A stretch of 64,000 nucleotides of DNA from Nephrocerus scutellatus (Eukaryota > Arthropoda > Insecta > Diptera > Pipunculidae), in contig OX352761.1 in NCBI GenBank assembly GCA_947095585.1, positions 57,086,432 through 57,150,431 on the forward strand, in the 5' to 3' direction. The translations under genes and the position numbers were made by a program. The notes beneath the pieces are model-generated. The model was not told the origin of the DNA. It saw only the letters and a program-made list of their open reading frames with translations, and made no database searches. Positions 29,745 through 43,439 of the stretch are shown in pieces; position 1 is the first letter of the stretch, and every line of letters starts with the position of its first letter.

Positions 29745-31096
29745 TGTAACGAAGTTGCCTACCAGCAACTACGCCACAACCATACGGCTAATAAAATTAC
29801 ATTCAAAAATATATATATAAGTAATATGTGCGCAAAGCTCACATGAGTTGTATGGCACCAATCAAAATATATACACACGTAAATACATACGTATACACTT
29901 TTAGAATAAATTGCTTGAGTAACCATATAGGAATGTCAACGTAGTAAGCATGCGGCAGAATATTTCTCATTCGACAGGCATGCTACTAGGCGTTGATATT
30001 AAGATACATTCTTGTGTTACTCAAGTGAGTCAATAGCGCCAGCGGAGAGCTATGAGCTAGAAGTCTCTAGTTACCGAGTTCATACCCCGGCATTGACTCG
30101 GATATTTTTTAATTTTAATATCATATATAATAAAATATTCATTCGGCCCTATGTCTTTATAACAAAAGAAAAGGCTTGTATTTGTTATAAACAATGGAGG
30201 AAAAGGTATATTTATATAATATAAGCATTAGTAATTCAACAATAATCAGTCAATAAATTATTAGAAATTTCCTTTTTGGTTTGGAATATAAATATAATTC
30301 TCAACAAGCCTTTACTTTTTATTAAAGACATAGGGACCGAAAACGCAGTACAATCAGAGATCTATACTCCAAAAAACCTAACTCAGTATATATACTGGAA
30401 GTGGTTAAGAGTCTCTCACTGTTCTACACGAACAAACTTTTGACGGGAACAGTAATCTACTGAACCCATACATGCAACGCAGCTCCCGTAATATTTTAGC
30501 CAGAGATAAGTAGATTCAATCGCTTTCTCTTCCTAACATATTACATTCTGGCTGGAAGTCGACAAACAGTACCCGCAGTGCGAAATAAGTAGATTCAATC
30601 GCTTTTTCGTCACTGATGGTCTGTTCTGCCGAAATTTCTCGTGGGCTTGCAAGGGATAAGTAGATTCAATCGCTTTTCCTTACTTGCGCCACTCCTTGTT
30701 GACCGGCTCAGGAAGTAGGTAGATTCAATCGCCTCTTCCTCAGTTAGAGCCCACTGGTCAATCGCATATAGCGGGGAATAGGTGACGTCATTCTGTGTTT
30801 CCCCACTATAGCCAATTATTTTCAGTCGACTGCGAAGTCCGACTGTGGTATAGGGTATTGGATGCGCCAATCTTCTTTATAGGCAAATACCTCTATACGT
30901 AGGTTTAGGAATATATATATAGTTAGGTATAAATAAGTAGTTATTCTTAGTTTAAGCACTTGAAAAGCATGTAATTTAATATTAAAATCTCAAGAAGAGA
31001 AGAAAAGAAAATAAAACAAATAATAGAAACAAAAACCAAAATACCAACAAAAAACCGAATTCTTATTTATAAGGAAAACAAAAACAATTTGTAACA
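29745..31096 (+). repeat. LTR 3 of the tandem array
   Basis: About 1352 bp, with the TGTAAC start, the fourfold 20-bp repeat (about 30507-30735) and the TATAAATA box near 30928. It joins unit 2 to the shortened unit 3. Confidence 0.85.
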
Positions 31097-31390
31097 CCGA
31101 CGTAGAGGAGAAGAACCCTAGGTAAGCCGGCGAGCGTCACCCGAGTAGGGACTATATTAAAATAGTCACCCCCCCGCAAAACCAAAAAAAAAATTATATA
31201 TAAGTAATATAAGCAAAACAACAAGAATGGTCGCAGTAATTGCGTAAAGCCTAGTCTAAATATTAGTAAACGACACGAATGGTCACACCGATAGAACAAA
31301 TTTAGAGCCCGATTTAAATAAGTCGACAACCAGAATAGTCGCATCATCAGAAAATTAAAACCAACGTAAATATAAGCAGACGACTTGAAT
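31097..31390 (+). other. Truncated 5' leader of unit 3
   Basis: The leader runs through the first hairpin repeats and stops in the fourth at 'cgacttgaat'. There it is joined to a minisatellite monomer at 'tccgagtttc', with an 'at' overlap shared by both parents. All of gag and the 3' noncoding region (about 4.4 kb relative to unit 2) are deleted. Confidence 0.8.
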
Positions 31391-32236
31391 TCCGAGTTTC
31401 ATACGAATCCCTTGAGAAATAGCTTAGTTCCAAAAATCCCAGACCCTATTGGCCAGATCCCAGAATTTCCATAGGAACAAGTCTTATAGTCACATATTAG
31501 TCCTACATTCCGAGTTTTATACAAATTCCTTGAGAAATGGCTTGGTTCAAAAATCCCAGACCCTATTGGCCAGATCCCAGAATTTCCATAGGAACAAGTC
31601 TTATAGTCACATATTAGTCCTACATTCCGAGTTTCATACAAATCCCTCGAGAAATGGCTTAGTTCCAAAAATCCCAGACCCTATTGGCCAAATCCTAGAA
31701 TTTCCATAGGAACAAGTCTTATAGTCACATATTAGTCCTACATTCCGAGTTTCATACAAATCCCTTGAGAAATGGCTTGGTTCCAAAAATCCCAGACCCT
31801 ATTGGCCAGATCCTAGAATTTCCATAGGAACAAGTCTTATAGTCACATATTAGACCTACATTCCGAGTTTCATACGAATCCCTTGAGAAATGGCTTGGTT
31901 ACAAAAATCCCAGACCCTAGAATTTCCATAGGAACAAGTCTTATAGTCACATATTAGTCCTACATTCCGAGTTTCATACAAATCTCTTAAGAAATGGCTT
32001 GGTTCCAAAAATCCCAGACCCTATTGGCCAAATCCTAGAATTTTCATAGGAACAAGTCTTATAGTCACATATTAGTCCTACATTCCGAGTTTCATACAAA
32101 TCTCTTGAGAAATGGCTTGTTTCCAAAAATCCCAGACCCTATTGGCCAGATCCTAGAATTTCCATAGGAACAAGTCTTATAGTCACATATTGGTCCTACA
32201 TTCCGAGTTTCATACGAATCCCTTGAGAAATGGCTT
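31391..32236 (+). repeat. 118-bp minisatellite of unit 3, about 7 copies
   Basis: Same monomer as above, with one shortened monomer near 31910-31925 similar to the one in unit 1 near 16970. Confidence 0.93.
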
Positions 32237-32587
32237 AGTTCCCAAAGTACTGACATTTAAAAGTGGCTCACTTCCTGGATAGAAAAAAAAACAAACCTAG
32301 CCTTAAGCATATAATCAAAGATAGATTCTTTCTTTTGCAACTCGGGCCGGTGACTGGCACGACAAATAAAGGTTATCCCATAAAGTAGAGTGACCACACC
32401 GACCGAGGAAAGTAGAGTAAAAATATTATTAAGCCATAAAATAAACACTTAGATATAATTATACTAGAATATTGTTTATAAAAACAACGAAAACACAATT
32501 ATATTAGAGAACTCCTGTTATCCAACATGTACATACATTATTATATACCCCCTAGTATTTTCGTTTCTTCAAGAAGTAGGAGGGGAA
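32237..32587 (+). other. Pre-LTR region and polypurine tract of unit 3
   Basis: The full version, as in unit 1, ending in gaagtaggaggggaa. Confidence 0.78.
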
Positions 32588-33840
32588 TGTAACGAAGTTG
32601 CCAACCAGCAACTACGCCACAACCATGCGGCTAATAAAAGTACATTCAAAAATATATATATAAGTAATATGTGCGCACAGCTCACATGAGTTGTATGGCA
32701 CCAATCAAAATATATACACACGTAAATACACACGTATACACTTTTAGAATAAATTGCTTGAGTAACCATATAGGAATGTCAACGTAGTAAGCATGTGGCA
32801 GAATATTTCTCATTCGACAGGCATGCTACTAGGCGTTGATATTAAGATATATTCTTGTGTTACTCAAGTGAGTCAATAGCGCCAGCGGAGATCTATGAGC
32901 TAGAAGTCTCTAGTTACCGAGTTCATACCCCGTCATTGACTCGGATATTTCCTAATTTTAATATCATATATAATAAAATATTCATTCGGCCCTATGTCTT
33001 TATAACAAAAGAAAAGGCTTGTATTTGTTATAAACAATGGTGGAAAAGGTATATTTATATAATATAAGCATTAGTAATTGAACAATAATCAGTCAATAAA
33101 TTTGGAATATAAATATAATTCTCAACAAGCCTTTACTTTTTATTAAAGACATAGGGACCGAAAACGCAGTACAATCAGAGATCTATACTCCAAAAAACCT
33201 AACTCAGTATATATACTGGAAGTGGTTAAGAGTCTCTCACTGTTCTACACCAACAAACTTTTGACGGGAACAGTAATCTACTGAACCCATACATGCAACG
33301 CAGCTCCTGTTATATTTTAGCCAGAGATAAGTAGATTCAATCGCTTTCTCTTCCTAACATATTACACCCTGGCTGGAAGTCGACAAACCCGCAGTGCGAA
33401 ATAAGTAGATTCAATCGCTTTTCCTTACTTGCGCCACTCCTTGTTGACCGGCACAGGAAGTAAGTAGATTCAATCGCCTCTTCCTCAGTTAGAGCCCACT
33501 GGTCAATCGCATATAGCGGGGAATAGGTGACGTCAGTCTGTGTTTCCCCACTATAGCCAATTATCTCAGTCGACTGCGAAGTCCGACTGTGGTATAGGGT
33601 ATTGGATGCGCCAATCTCCTTTATAGGCAAATACCTCTATACGTAGGATTAGGAATATATATATAGTTAGGTATAAATAAGTAGTTATTCTTAGTTTAAG
33701 CACTTGAAAAGCATGTAATTTAATATTAAAATCTCAAGAAGAGAAGAAAAGAAAATAAAACATATAATAGAGACAAAAACCAAAATACCAATAAAAAACC
33801 GAATTCTTATTTATAAGGAAAACAAAAACAATTTGTAACA
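32588..33840 (+). repeat. LTR 4 of the tandem array (shortened)
   Basis: About 1253 bp. Compared with LTR 2 it lacks about 20 bp near 33100 and one 20-bp repeat with its spacer near 33400, leaving three copies. The TATA-like box is near 33680. Confidence 0.85.
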
Positions 33841-34352
33841 CCGACGTAGAGGAGAAGAACCCTGGGTAAGCCGGCGAGCGTCACCCGAGTAGGGACTATA
33901 TTAAAATAGCCACCCCCCCGCAAAACCAAAAAAAAAATTATATATAAGTAATATAAGCAAAACGACAAGAATGGTCGCAGTAATTGCGTAAAGCCTAGTC
34001 TAAATATTAGTAAACTACACGAATGGTCGCACCGATAGAACAAATTTAGAGCCCGTTTTAAATAAGTCGACAACCAGAATAGTCGCATCATCAGAAAATT
34101 AAAACCAACGTAAATATAAGCAGACGACTTGAATGTTCACATCACCAGAAAATTAATTAGAACCAACACGATTAGACACGATTAGAATAGTAGCAGCAAA
34201 GAAAATTTTATTTACGAAAGAGACATCTACCGGGCCACCTACCAAAGGGAAAAGGTTGCTGATATTGGTGAAAGCGTCACCACTGACATAGTCTGGGCAC
34301 CAACCGGGGTGTGTCCAAATTCAGATCCGAGCAACAAACCTCCTTTTTGGCA
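33841..34352 (+). other. 5' leader of unit 4
   Basis: Same hairpin-repeat leader, starting near 33962. The last repeat is rearranged (cacgattagacacgattag, about 34168). Gag begins at the ATG at 34353. Confidence 0.63.
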
Positions 34353-35117
34353 ATGGCAACCACAGACACTGGACTGAGTGCGTCTGGGGTGTACTCTTTG
34401 CGAAAAGAAGAGTTGATCAGCGAACTGGAACATCGTGGCCTAGACCAGACAGGAACCGTAGATGAACTACGAAAGAAATTAGCAGCTGAATTAAAAAAGT
34501 TCAAATCGTGTGAAGACTTGCGGACTGGGGAAATAGCAGCAACAAACAGAAAAATGTTCGAAATTCCCATAGTTATTCATCCAGCAGTAGATGCAAGTAA
34601 TTCGCAGCCGCTAGCCTATCGTCCATCTGACTCTGAGGTCATGGATAAAGTTAGGAAATGGAATGTAAGGTACGATGGAGGTACAAACAACCCATTAGAA
34701 TTTTCGGAACGCGTGGAAGAACTGGCTGATTGTTACCAGTTGCCTCTTGACCGAATTGTACGCACGCTACCCGAATTATTAAAAGGGAACGCGCTAGTGT
34801 GGTACAGAAACAATAAAGAATTGTTAAATAGTTGGGACACATTTAGCGAAGAACTGCGCCGTTTCTTTTTACCTCCGCGGTTCTACTCACAACTACTTGA
34901 CCGCATTCGAAATAGAACACAGGGGAATAAAGAAAAAGGGAAGGAGTTCATCACTGCGATTCAGGCCCTGATGAGATGGCATACTCCCCTCATGACCGAT
35001 GAAAAGCTACAGCGAATTTATGATAATTTGCGTCCTGAATACAGGCATTATATTAAAATAGAGAGTTCGCAAATTTGTCAGAACTCACCGCCCTCATCGA
35101 AGACTTCGAGTGCTTGA
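34353..35117 (+). pseudogene. Truncated Gag, unit 4
   Basis: About 254 codons with the SAP-like N-terminus and most of the capsid. A one-base loss near 35057 shifts the frame just after RHYIK, so the end of the capsid is lost and the frame closes at 35117. A nonsense change (acattag) follows near 35130. Confidence 0.82.
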
Positions 35118-36327
35118 TGGCTGAACAACATTAGTCATGGCCTATGCAGATGCCGAATCGGCAAGCATCACTACGCCCTACTGCACCACCGTTTCGTCAC
35201 ACAGCACCACCGTTCCGACCAGCAATATTACCCCATACACGCTATAATCCACCAGCACCACAGCCAATATCCGTTCCATACCAGACGACCATCCAGTCAG
35301 CTCGACAAATCTTCGCGCCAACACAACAAAGACACGATGTAACATATCCGCATCATGCAAGTAATGTCACATACCCAATCGTGGCCAACGATGTAACATA
35401 TCCGCATCATGCCAGTAATGTCACATACCCAATCGTGGCCAGCGATGTAACATATCCCTATTATTTACCGATTGGCAGTGATGTGCCGTATCCACATCAA
35501 ATCCCGAATAGCAGCGATGTAACATATCCCTATTATTAACTGATCGCCAGTGATGTGCCGTATCCACATCATAAACCGACTAGACCAGCTGTCCGATCCA
35601 TACGACCAGTTGAACAAACAGCCCAAGCAGACATTCCAAACTGGCGATCACCCGTCGTCCAAATGGTCAACAAACCAGTTGAAGCCAGACGTCCAGCAGA
35701 ATCCCCAGAGAATTGTCTCCAACCGCACCTCCCATTACAACCCGTCAAACCGACAAAAATGACAGGTTGTAGGACTGTGGACAGTTTGGACACAACCACT
35801 GTACCGTCCCTGATCAGAAACATCGACACTCATGTCGCACCGAAGAACAACACAAAGACATTCCAAGCTGGCGATTACCCGTCGTCCAAATGGTCAACAC
35901 ATCCGCTGAAGCCAGACGCCCAGCAGAATCACCAGCGAATCGTCCCCAATCTCACTTCTCATTACAACCAGTCAAACCAACAAATATGACAAGTTGTAGG
36001 ACGTGTGGACAGCTTGGACACACCCATCGTACCTGCCTTGAGCTGAACAATCGACTCTTAGGTCGCACCGACCAACGACACGACGTAGAATCAGTTTTGG
36101 GAATACCGCATATTTTAAAACCGTCACTGCATCTTATTCACGTTCAAGAAAGTACTACCGCTCCGAAAACCAATACCAGAAATAAAATTCCAAGGACAGT
36201 ACCGGCACCGACCACACCGCTCAACATCGAAGACGACTACCGATTCATAAGTCGCTACCGCTCTGATGATGACCAGCGTTACCGCCCTGTCTACCAAAAC
36301 ATTATTAGATTATTAGATTATGATTAG
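35118..36327 (+). pseudogene. Out-of-frame remainder of Gag, unit 4
   Basis: The rest of gag survives in pieces. 35144-35539 holds the Pro-rich and DVTYP repeats, including the segment lost in unit 2, and ends at the same TAA lesion as unit 2. 35555-35989 and 35890-36327 hold the linker, the intact second zinc knuckle and the conserved tail. Confidence 0.8.
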
Positions 36328-36455
36328 ATTATAAGAACCGAAAAAAAAACATTCATGAAAAAAAAATATATATATAAGAACCGCAAAAAAACATTAAAAA
36401 AAAATATATAACAGAACCCCAAAACAGAAAACCAGGAAGAAAAAGTATAGATAAA

Positions 36456-36501
<46 letters not shown>

Positions 36502-36514
36502 AAACAAAAAAAAA
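36328..36514 (+). other. A-rich and (TA)n stretch after gag, unit 4
   Basis: It corresponds to the A-rich block after gag in units 1 and 2, with an expanded (TA)n run at about 36465-36497. Confidence 0.7.
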
Positions 36515-37460
36515 CAACCCATAAAAATTAAAATTTTTCATCTAAATTCTCTAATCGCAGAAATTGATATGGGAGCCCCTCGATCCTGGGCCATTTTTTT
36601 TTATTGTAGAAGAAAATCATCGAAACAAACATTTGACATCAGATGTTAAAATTGAAAAAGCTCAGATCATTTTATTCTGAGCACTTAGAGCACGCTCATA
36701 CTCTGAGCAAATAAGAAACACGAACATTTATCTTGAGAACTCTTTGACTGCTCTGAACTAATTTATGAAAACGCCAAATGACAAAATATTGTGAAAACTT
36801 GTTGTTCTATCTGTAAGTTGATATCGACAACAAAAAAAACGACATCAATAAAAATACAATTCAGTATATAATAAAACTGTAAGTTGAAGTAAGCATAAAA
36901 CATGTATGTCTCGTTTCATTTGCTGGGTTCATTTGTGCGTGCGCTAAGATTTCTCTCTCTCTCTCCACCACCACCAAAACCATGCAGCGCAGCCGACTGC
37001 GCAGCACTCACCGCACACAGTCCATAAAGGGCGACGAATATCTGATGCCAGTACAGATATTTAAAAAATGTATAAGGGCCTTGCGGCCGAACCCGGGACC
37101 CGATCACTACCAAATTTTCGAAAAAGTATTGTTTATTGGGTATACACATGTGTGTAAAATTTGAAAAGAAAGAAAATCGGGTAAATTTTTTAAAATTTTT
37201 GTTTGGGAGCCCCCCGACCCCGCAGCCCGAGGGGCCTCAAAATTTAATAGAAAGTGTTGTCTCCGGAAATACGCATGTGTGCAAAATTTCAATAAAATCG
37301 GGCCATGGGAAGTGGGTTAAAAATTGATCGCAAGAATCCACGACAGACGACCGACCGACGACCGACCGACGACCGACCGACGACCGACCGACAACCGACC
37401 GACGACCGACCGACGACCGACCGACGACCCACGGGCAAGTGAAGTTAATATAGAGAATTT
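36515..37460 (+). mobile_element. Unclassified insert of about 0.95 kb with 11-bp microsatellite
   Basis: Absent from units 1 and 2, where the A-run is directly followed by gagtagggtagg. It is flanked by A-runs that could be a target duplication. It contains gggagcccc-type words twice, a CT run near 36950-36965, an 11-bp tandem repeat (gaccgaccgac, about 37347-37430) and ends in tatagagaatttaaaa. Its right part resembles the reverse complement of about 46719-46880, so both belong to one dispersed repeat family. No protein is evident. Confidence 0.7.
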
Positions 37461-39604
37461 AAAAAAAAGTAGGGTAGGCTGTGTCGAAGACACGGCCGTA
37501 GGTTTTGAGCGTGACAACGTCTGTCCGGGACGAAGAAAAGAAAACAAAGATCGTATATATTAAAAAAAAATTCTATACTAAATACAAGTCCTACAACTTG
37601 CACCGTAGCTCATCACATACATCATCATCACATCACATTATATATAAATTATTTATAAGCGAATTTTAATGTTCATAACCACTAACTGTGAAGTGGCTGC
37701 ATATTGCATATCACTGCCCAAACAGAGTAATCAGCTTTTGGTTTTAACTCATAAAAAAATTTGAGTTGTTTTAAATTAAATTTGAAGAGAAGAGAAGTGA
37801 GCAGCACTAACCAATGCATCGAAATGGTATGCTAAGAATGTCGCTTTGAAACATGCAGGCGTGATTAAATTTCTTTTGCATGGTTCTCTCCATTCTGTAA
37901 TAGATCAAAGAGTAATTCAATTTATAAAATAATTGAGTAATTTTAAAATAAAATTTAAGAGAAATGAAATTGAAAAGAGAAGAATTTCGCTTTGATACAT
38001 GCAGGCGTGATTAAATTTCTTTTGCATGGTTCTCTCTCATCTGTAATTGATCGAAGAGTTATTTACTCTAGTTACTGTAAACATGACTAAGGATAAGATA
38101 AACGAAAAGAAAAGGAAATAGTTGCAAGGAAGCTTGCAGGTTTCATTGTAACATGGATCTTTTTTGAAACTTATGGTAGTTTTGTTTTTCTGCACTTCAG
38201 GAGGGCACTGTATCGAGCAGAGCAGAGCACTGATAGGAAAATGAACAGAGACTATACTATCACTACGGCTGCGGTAAAGAATTAAGTTGCTTCGCAGCTT
38301 GTGCTGCACAAAAAAATGGCAGGCAGTCGGTATGCACGAAATTGCGGCTATATTTTGAACCGACGTACAGTCTGCTTGTAGGGCGACAATTTGACATTTA
38401 CATTTTGCTATTTGCATCCCATTTTAAGTAGCTGCGTAAACTGCGCAGTCGATTTTCTTTAATGCATTGGCTGAAAAGTGAATTTTTGACCAACATGCAG
38501 CATAAACTGTGCAGCGGCAGAATTCTTGACCGCCGCCTACTACTGCATATGTTTGTTTCGTTCTGCTCTGCTTGATTGTATGTTATTGAAACCACATACA
38601 TGATCATCAATCACATCACATACAACAGAATAAATAATTTATAAGTTGATTTAAATGTTCATAACCACTAACTGTGAAGTTGCTGCATATTGCATATTAC
38701 TGCCCAAACACAGTAATGCAGCTTTTGGTTTCAACTCATAAAAAATTTGAGTAGTTTTAAATTAAATTAGAAGAGAAAAGTAGTGAGTACTGAGTAGTGC
38801 TGCCCATGCTTCGAAATGGTATGGTAAGATTGTCGCTTTCAAGCATGCAGGCCAATTATTTCTCATTAAATTTCTTTTGCATTGTTCTCTTATTTGTGTA
38901 ACTTACAGTAGTATTGTTTTCTGTTACACGACCAAACACGAGAGCACTCACTCACAATGATGATAGAAAGAGCAGAACAGAGCACTGATAAGAAAATGAA
39001 CAGAGACTAAACTATCACTACGGCTGCGGTAAAGAATTAAGTAGCTTCGCAGCTTGTGCTGCACAAAAAAATGGCAGGCAGTCGGTATGCACGAAATTGC
39101 GGCTATATTTTGAACCGACTTACAGTTTGCTTGTAGGGCGACAATTTGACATTTACATTTTGCTATTTGCATCCCATTTTAAGTAGCTGCGTAAACTGCG
39201 CAGTCGATTTTTCTTTAATGCATTGGCTGAAAAGTGAATTTTTGACCAACATGCAGCATAAACTGCGCAGCGGCTGAATTCTTGACCGCAGCCTACTACT
39301 GCATATGTTTGTTTCGTTGTGCTCTGCTTGATTGTATGTTATTGAAACCACATACATGATCATCAATCACATCACATACAACAGAATAAATAATTTATAA
39401 GCTGATTTAAATGTTCATAACAATTTATTGTGAGGTGGGTACATATTAAATATATCATATCACTGCACAAACATAGTAATGCAGTTGCGTCGATAGTAGT
39501 AGGAGAAGTAAGAGCTGTTAAAAAAATATTTGCATGTAATCTTAACGCGCGGTTGGAGTGAAATTCTTTGACGTTGTGGCCAAAATTACCATTAAATTAA
39601 AAGG
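37461..39604 (+). other. 3' noncoding region of unit 4
   Basis: Continues as in unit 2: the conserved hairpin (37477-37497), two duplicated blocks from about 37610 and 38590, and the partial third block to about 39560. I see no coding signal. Confidence 0.68.
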
Positions 39605-40785
39605 CACGAATCCCTTGAGAAATGGCTTGGTTCCAAAAATCTCAGACCCTATTGGCCAGATCCCAGAATTTCCATAGGAAGAAGTCTTATAGTCACATAT
39701 TATTCCCACATTCCGAGTTTCATACGAATCCCTTGAGAAATGGCTTGGTTCCAAAAATCCCAGACCCTATTGGCCAGATCCCAGAATTTCCATAGGAACA
39801 AGTCTTATAGACACATATTAGTCCTACATTCCGAGTTTCATACAAATCCCTTGAGAAATGGCTTTGTTCCAAAAATCCCAGACCCTATTGGCCAGATCCT
39901 AGAATTTCCATAGGAACAAGTCTTATAGTCAGATATTAGTCCTACATTCCGAGTTTCATACAAATCCCTTGAGAAATGGCTTGGTTCCAAAATTCCCAGA
40001 CCCTATTGGCCAGATCCCAGAATATCCATAGGAACAAGTCTTATAGTCACATATTAGTCCTACATTCCGAGTTTCATACAAATCCCTTGAGAAATGGCTT
40101 GGTTCCAAAAATCCCAGACCCTATTGGCCAGATCCTAGAATTTCTATAGGAACAAGTCTTATAGTCACATATTAGACCTACATTCCGAGTTTCATACAAA
40201 TCCCTTGAGAAATGGCTTGGTTCCAAAAATCCCAGACTCTATTGGCCAGATCCTAGAATTTCCATAGGAACAAGTCTTATGGTCACATATTAGTCATACA
40301 TTCCGAGTTTCATACAAATCCCTTGAGAAATGGCTTAGTTCCAAAAATCCCAGACCCTATTGGCCAGATCCCAGAATTTCCATAGGAACAAGTCTTATAG
40401 TCACATATTAGTCCTACATTCCGAGTTTCATACGAATCCCTTGAGAAATGGCTTGGTTACAAAAATCCCAGACCCTATAATTTCCATAGGAACAAGTCTT
40501 ATAGTCACATATTAGTCCTACATACAAATCCCTTGAGAAATGGCTTGTTTCCAAAAATCCCAGACCCTATTGGCCAAATCCTAGAATTTCCATAGGAACA
40601 AGTCTTATAGTCACATATTAGTCCTACATTCCGAGTTTCATACAAATCCCTTGAGAAATGGCTTGTTTCCAAAAATCCCAGACCCTATTGGCCAGATCCT
40701 AGAATTTCCATAGGAACAAGTCTTATAGTCACATATTGGTCCTACATTCCGAGTTTCATACGAATCCCTTGAGAAATGGCTTAGT
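39605..40785 (+). repeat. 118-bp minisatellite of unit 4, about 10 copies
   Basis: Same monomer as above. Two monomers are shortened (near 40475 and 40520), again at the position where unit 1 and unit 3 monomers are cut. Confidence 0.93.
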
Positions 40786-41133
40786 TCCCAAAGTACTGAC
40801 ATTTAAAAGTGGCTCACTTCCTGGATAGAAAAAAAAACAAACCTAGCCTTAAGCATATAATCAAAGATAGATTCTTTCTTTTGTAACTCGGGCCGGTGAC
40901 TGGCACGACAAATAAAGGTTATCCCATAAAGTAGAGTGACCACACCGACCGAGGAAAGTAGAGTAAAAATATTATTAAGCCATAAAATAAACACTTAGAT
41001 ATAGTTATACTAGAATATTGTTTATAAAAACAACGAAAACACAATTATATTAGAGAACTCCTGTTATCCAACATGTACATACATTATTATATACCACCTA
41101 GTATTTTCGTTTCTTCAAGAAGTAGGAGGGGAA
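40786..41133 (+). other. Pre-LTR region and polypurine tract of unit 4
   Basis: The full-length version, ending in gaagtaggaggggaa before TGTAAC. This is the last uncollapsed copy before the block-amplified units. Confidence 0.78.
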
Positions 41134-42484
41134 TGTAACGAAGTTGCCTACCAGCAACTACGCCACAACCATACGGCTAATAAAATTACATTCAAAAATA
41201 TATATATAAGTAATATGTGCGCACAGCTCACATGAGTTGTATGGCACCAATCAAAATATATACACACGTAAATACATACGTATACACTTTAAGAATAAAT
41301 TGCTTGAGTAACCATATAGGAATGTCAACGTAGTAAGCATGCGGCAGAATATTTCTCATTCGACAGGCATGCTACTAGGCGTTGATATTAAGTTATATTC
41401 TTGTGTTACTCAAGTGAGTCAATAGCGCCAGCGGAGAGCTATGAGCTAGAAGTCTCTAGTTACCGAGTTCATACCCCGGCATTGACTCGGATATTTTTTA
41501 ATTTTAATATCATATATAATAAAATATTCATTCGGCCCTATGTCTTTATAACAAAAGAAAAGGCTTGTATTTGTTATAAACAATGGAGGAAAAGGTATAT
41601 TTATATAATATAAGCATTAGTAATTCAACAATAATCAGTCAATAAATTATTAGAAATTTCCTTTTTGGTTTGGAATATAAATATAATTCTCAACAAGCCT
41701 TTACTTTTTAATAAAGACATAGGGACCGAAAACGCAGTACAATCAGAGATCTATACTCCAAAAAACCTAACTCAGTATATATACTGGAAGTGGTTAAGAG
41801 TCTCTCACTGTTCTACACGAACAAACTTTTGACGGGAACAGTAATCTACTGAACCCATACATGCAACGCAGCTCCTGTAATATTTTAGCCAGAGATAAGT
41901 AGATTAAATCGCTTTCTCTTCCTAACATATTACACCCTGGCTGGAAATCGACAAACAGTACCCGCAGTGCGAAATAAGTAGATTCAATCGCTTTTTCGTC
42001 ACTGATGGTCTGTTCTGCCGAAATTTCTCGTGGGCTTGCAAGGGATAAGTAGATTCAATCGCTTTTCCTTACTTGCGCCACTCCTTGTTGACCGGCACAG
42101 GAAGTAAGTAGATTCAATCGCCTCTTCCTCAGTTAGAGCCCACTGGTCATTGGCATATAGCGGGGAATAGGTGACGTCAGTCTATGTTTCCCCACTATAG
42201 CCAATTATTTTCAGTCGACTGCGAAGTCCGACTGTGGTATAGGGTATTGGATGCGCCAATCTCCTATATAGGCAAATACCTCTATACGTAGGTTTAGGAA
42301 TATATATATAGTTAGGTATAAATAAGTAGTTATTCTTATTTTAAGCACTTGAAAAGCATGTAATTTAATATTAAAATCTCAAGAAGAGAAGAAAAGGAAA
42401 TAAAACAAATAATAAAGACAAAAACCAAAATACCAACAAAAAACCGAATTCTTATTTATAAGGAAAACAAAAACAATTTGTAAC
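41134..42484 (+). repeat. LTR 5 of the tandem array
   Basis: About 1351 bp, with the four 20-bp repeats (about 41898-42120; the first has a base change) and TATAAATA near 42318. It is the first LTR followed by the composite middle instead of the gag leader. Confidence 0.85.
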
Positions 42485-42711
42485 ACCGACGTAGAGGAGA
42501 ATAACCCGGCGATCGTATACGCGAGAAAGTAGTTAGGTTGAAGAGCCGTTTCGACAGAGGAAAGTGTAAGCCAAAAAACTGAATATTGGGACCCAGGTTG
42601 TGTAAAGGAATAACCAGATTAGGAAATTCAAATTGGACGTACATTACGGTGGCCCATATAAAGTTATTGGAGTCTTATGAAACGACCGCTATAAGTTGAA
42701 GAAGCGGAATA

Positions 42712-42858
42712 CGGAGAACTATTCTTGTGATTACTGTATAAGTCTTGAGATGGGATTCTCTGAGGACTGTTCTTGTGATTACTGTATAAGTCTTGAGATG
42801 TGATTTTCTGAGGACTGTTCTCGTGATTACTGTGTAAGTCTTAAGATCTTCAAAAGAC
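42712..42858 (-). repeat. 48-bp repeat, three copies (unit 5)
   Basis: A 48-bp unit containing ttgtgattactgtataag is repeated three times. Being 16 codons long, it reads on the minus strand as repeated YTVITRTVLR words, but there is no larger gene around it. It recurs in unit 6 (about 50612-50758) and unit 7 (about 58420-58565). Confidence 0.8.
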
Positions 42859-43439
42859 GTATGTAATGGAAATATCATCGAGAGCGGTGAAGAAGTCAGG
42901 AAGGTCGTTTTAGAGTATGTTCTGGTATGACAGTAGCTAAGGAGTACCCAATATGAGTTACCTATTACGTTGAAAAATAAAACATATAAAAGGATTTGTG
43001 TGTTTCTCTTTATTTATTTATGAAAATAAAAGAACAGCTGTTATACGAAAGAGAACACGTCTTATGAGTCATTTCTGATAATGACGAGGACTAAGGGCAG
43101 TCACGCAGAATCTGTAGTCGGGTTCGGTTTGGCTTCTTTTCTATGGCATCTATATAAAAAAAACGCATTCGAATCGTGCGTTATGGTCCCGAGTTCATAC
43201 ATAAGTCCCATGGAAAACGGCATTTTTTTCACTTTTTCCAAAATGTTCTAATTTTTTCTCGAATTTTCCAAGTTTCGAGGTTCTTATTATCATCCCCGGA
43301 TTAATACGAACATTTAAAAAAAAGAGTGAAATCGGTCAAGCCAGACAGACTAAGCTACTTTCACATTTATAATAAAAATAAGGATAAAGATATGTTTTTG
43401 TATAGAAAGGCTTAATTCTATTTTTATTTGCTGTTACTC

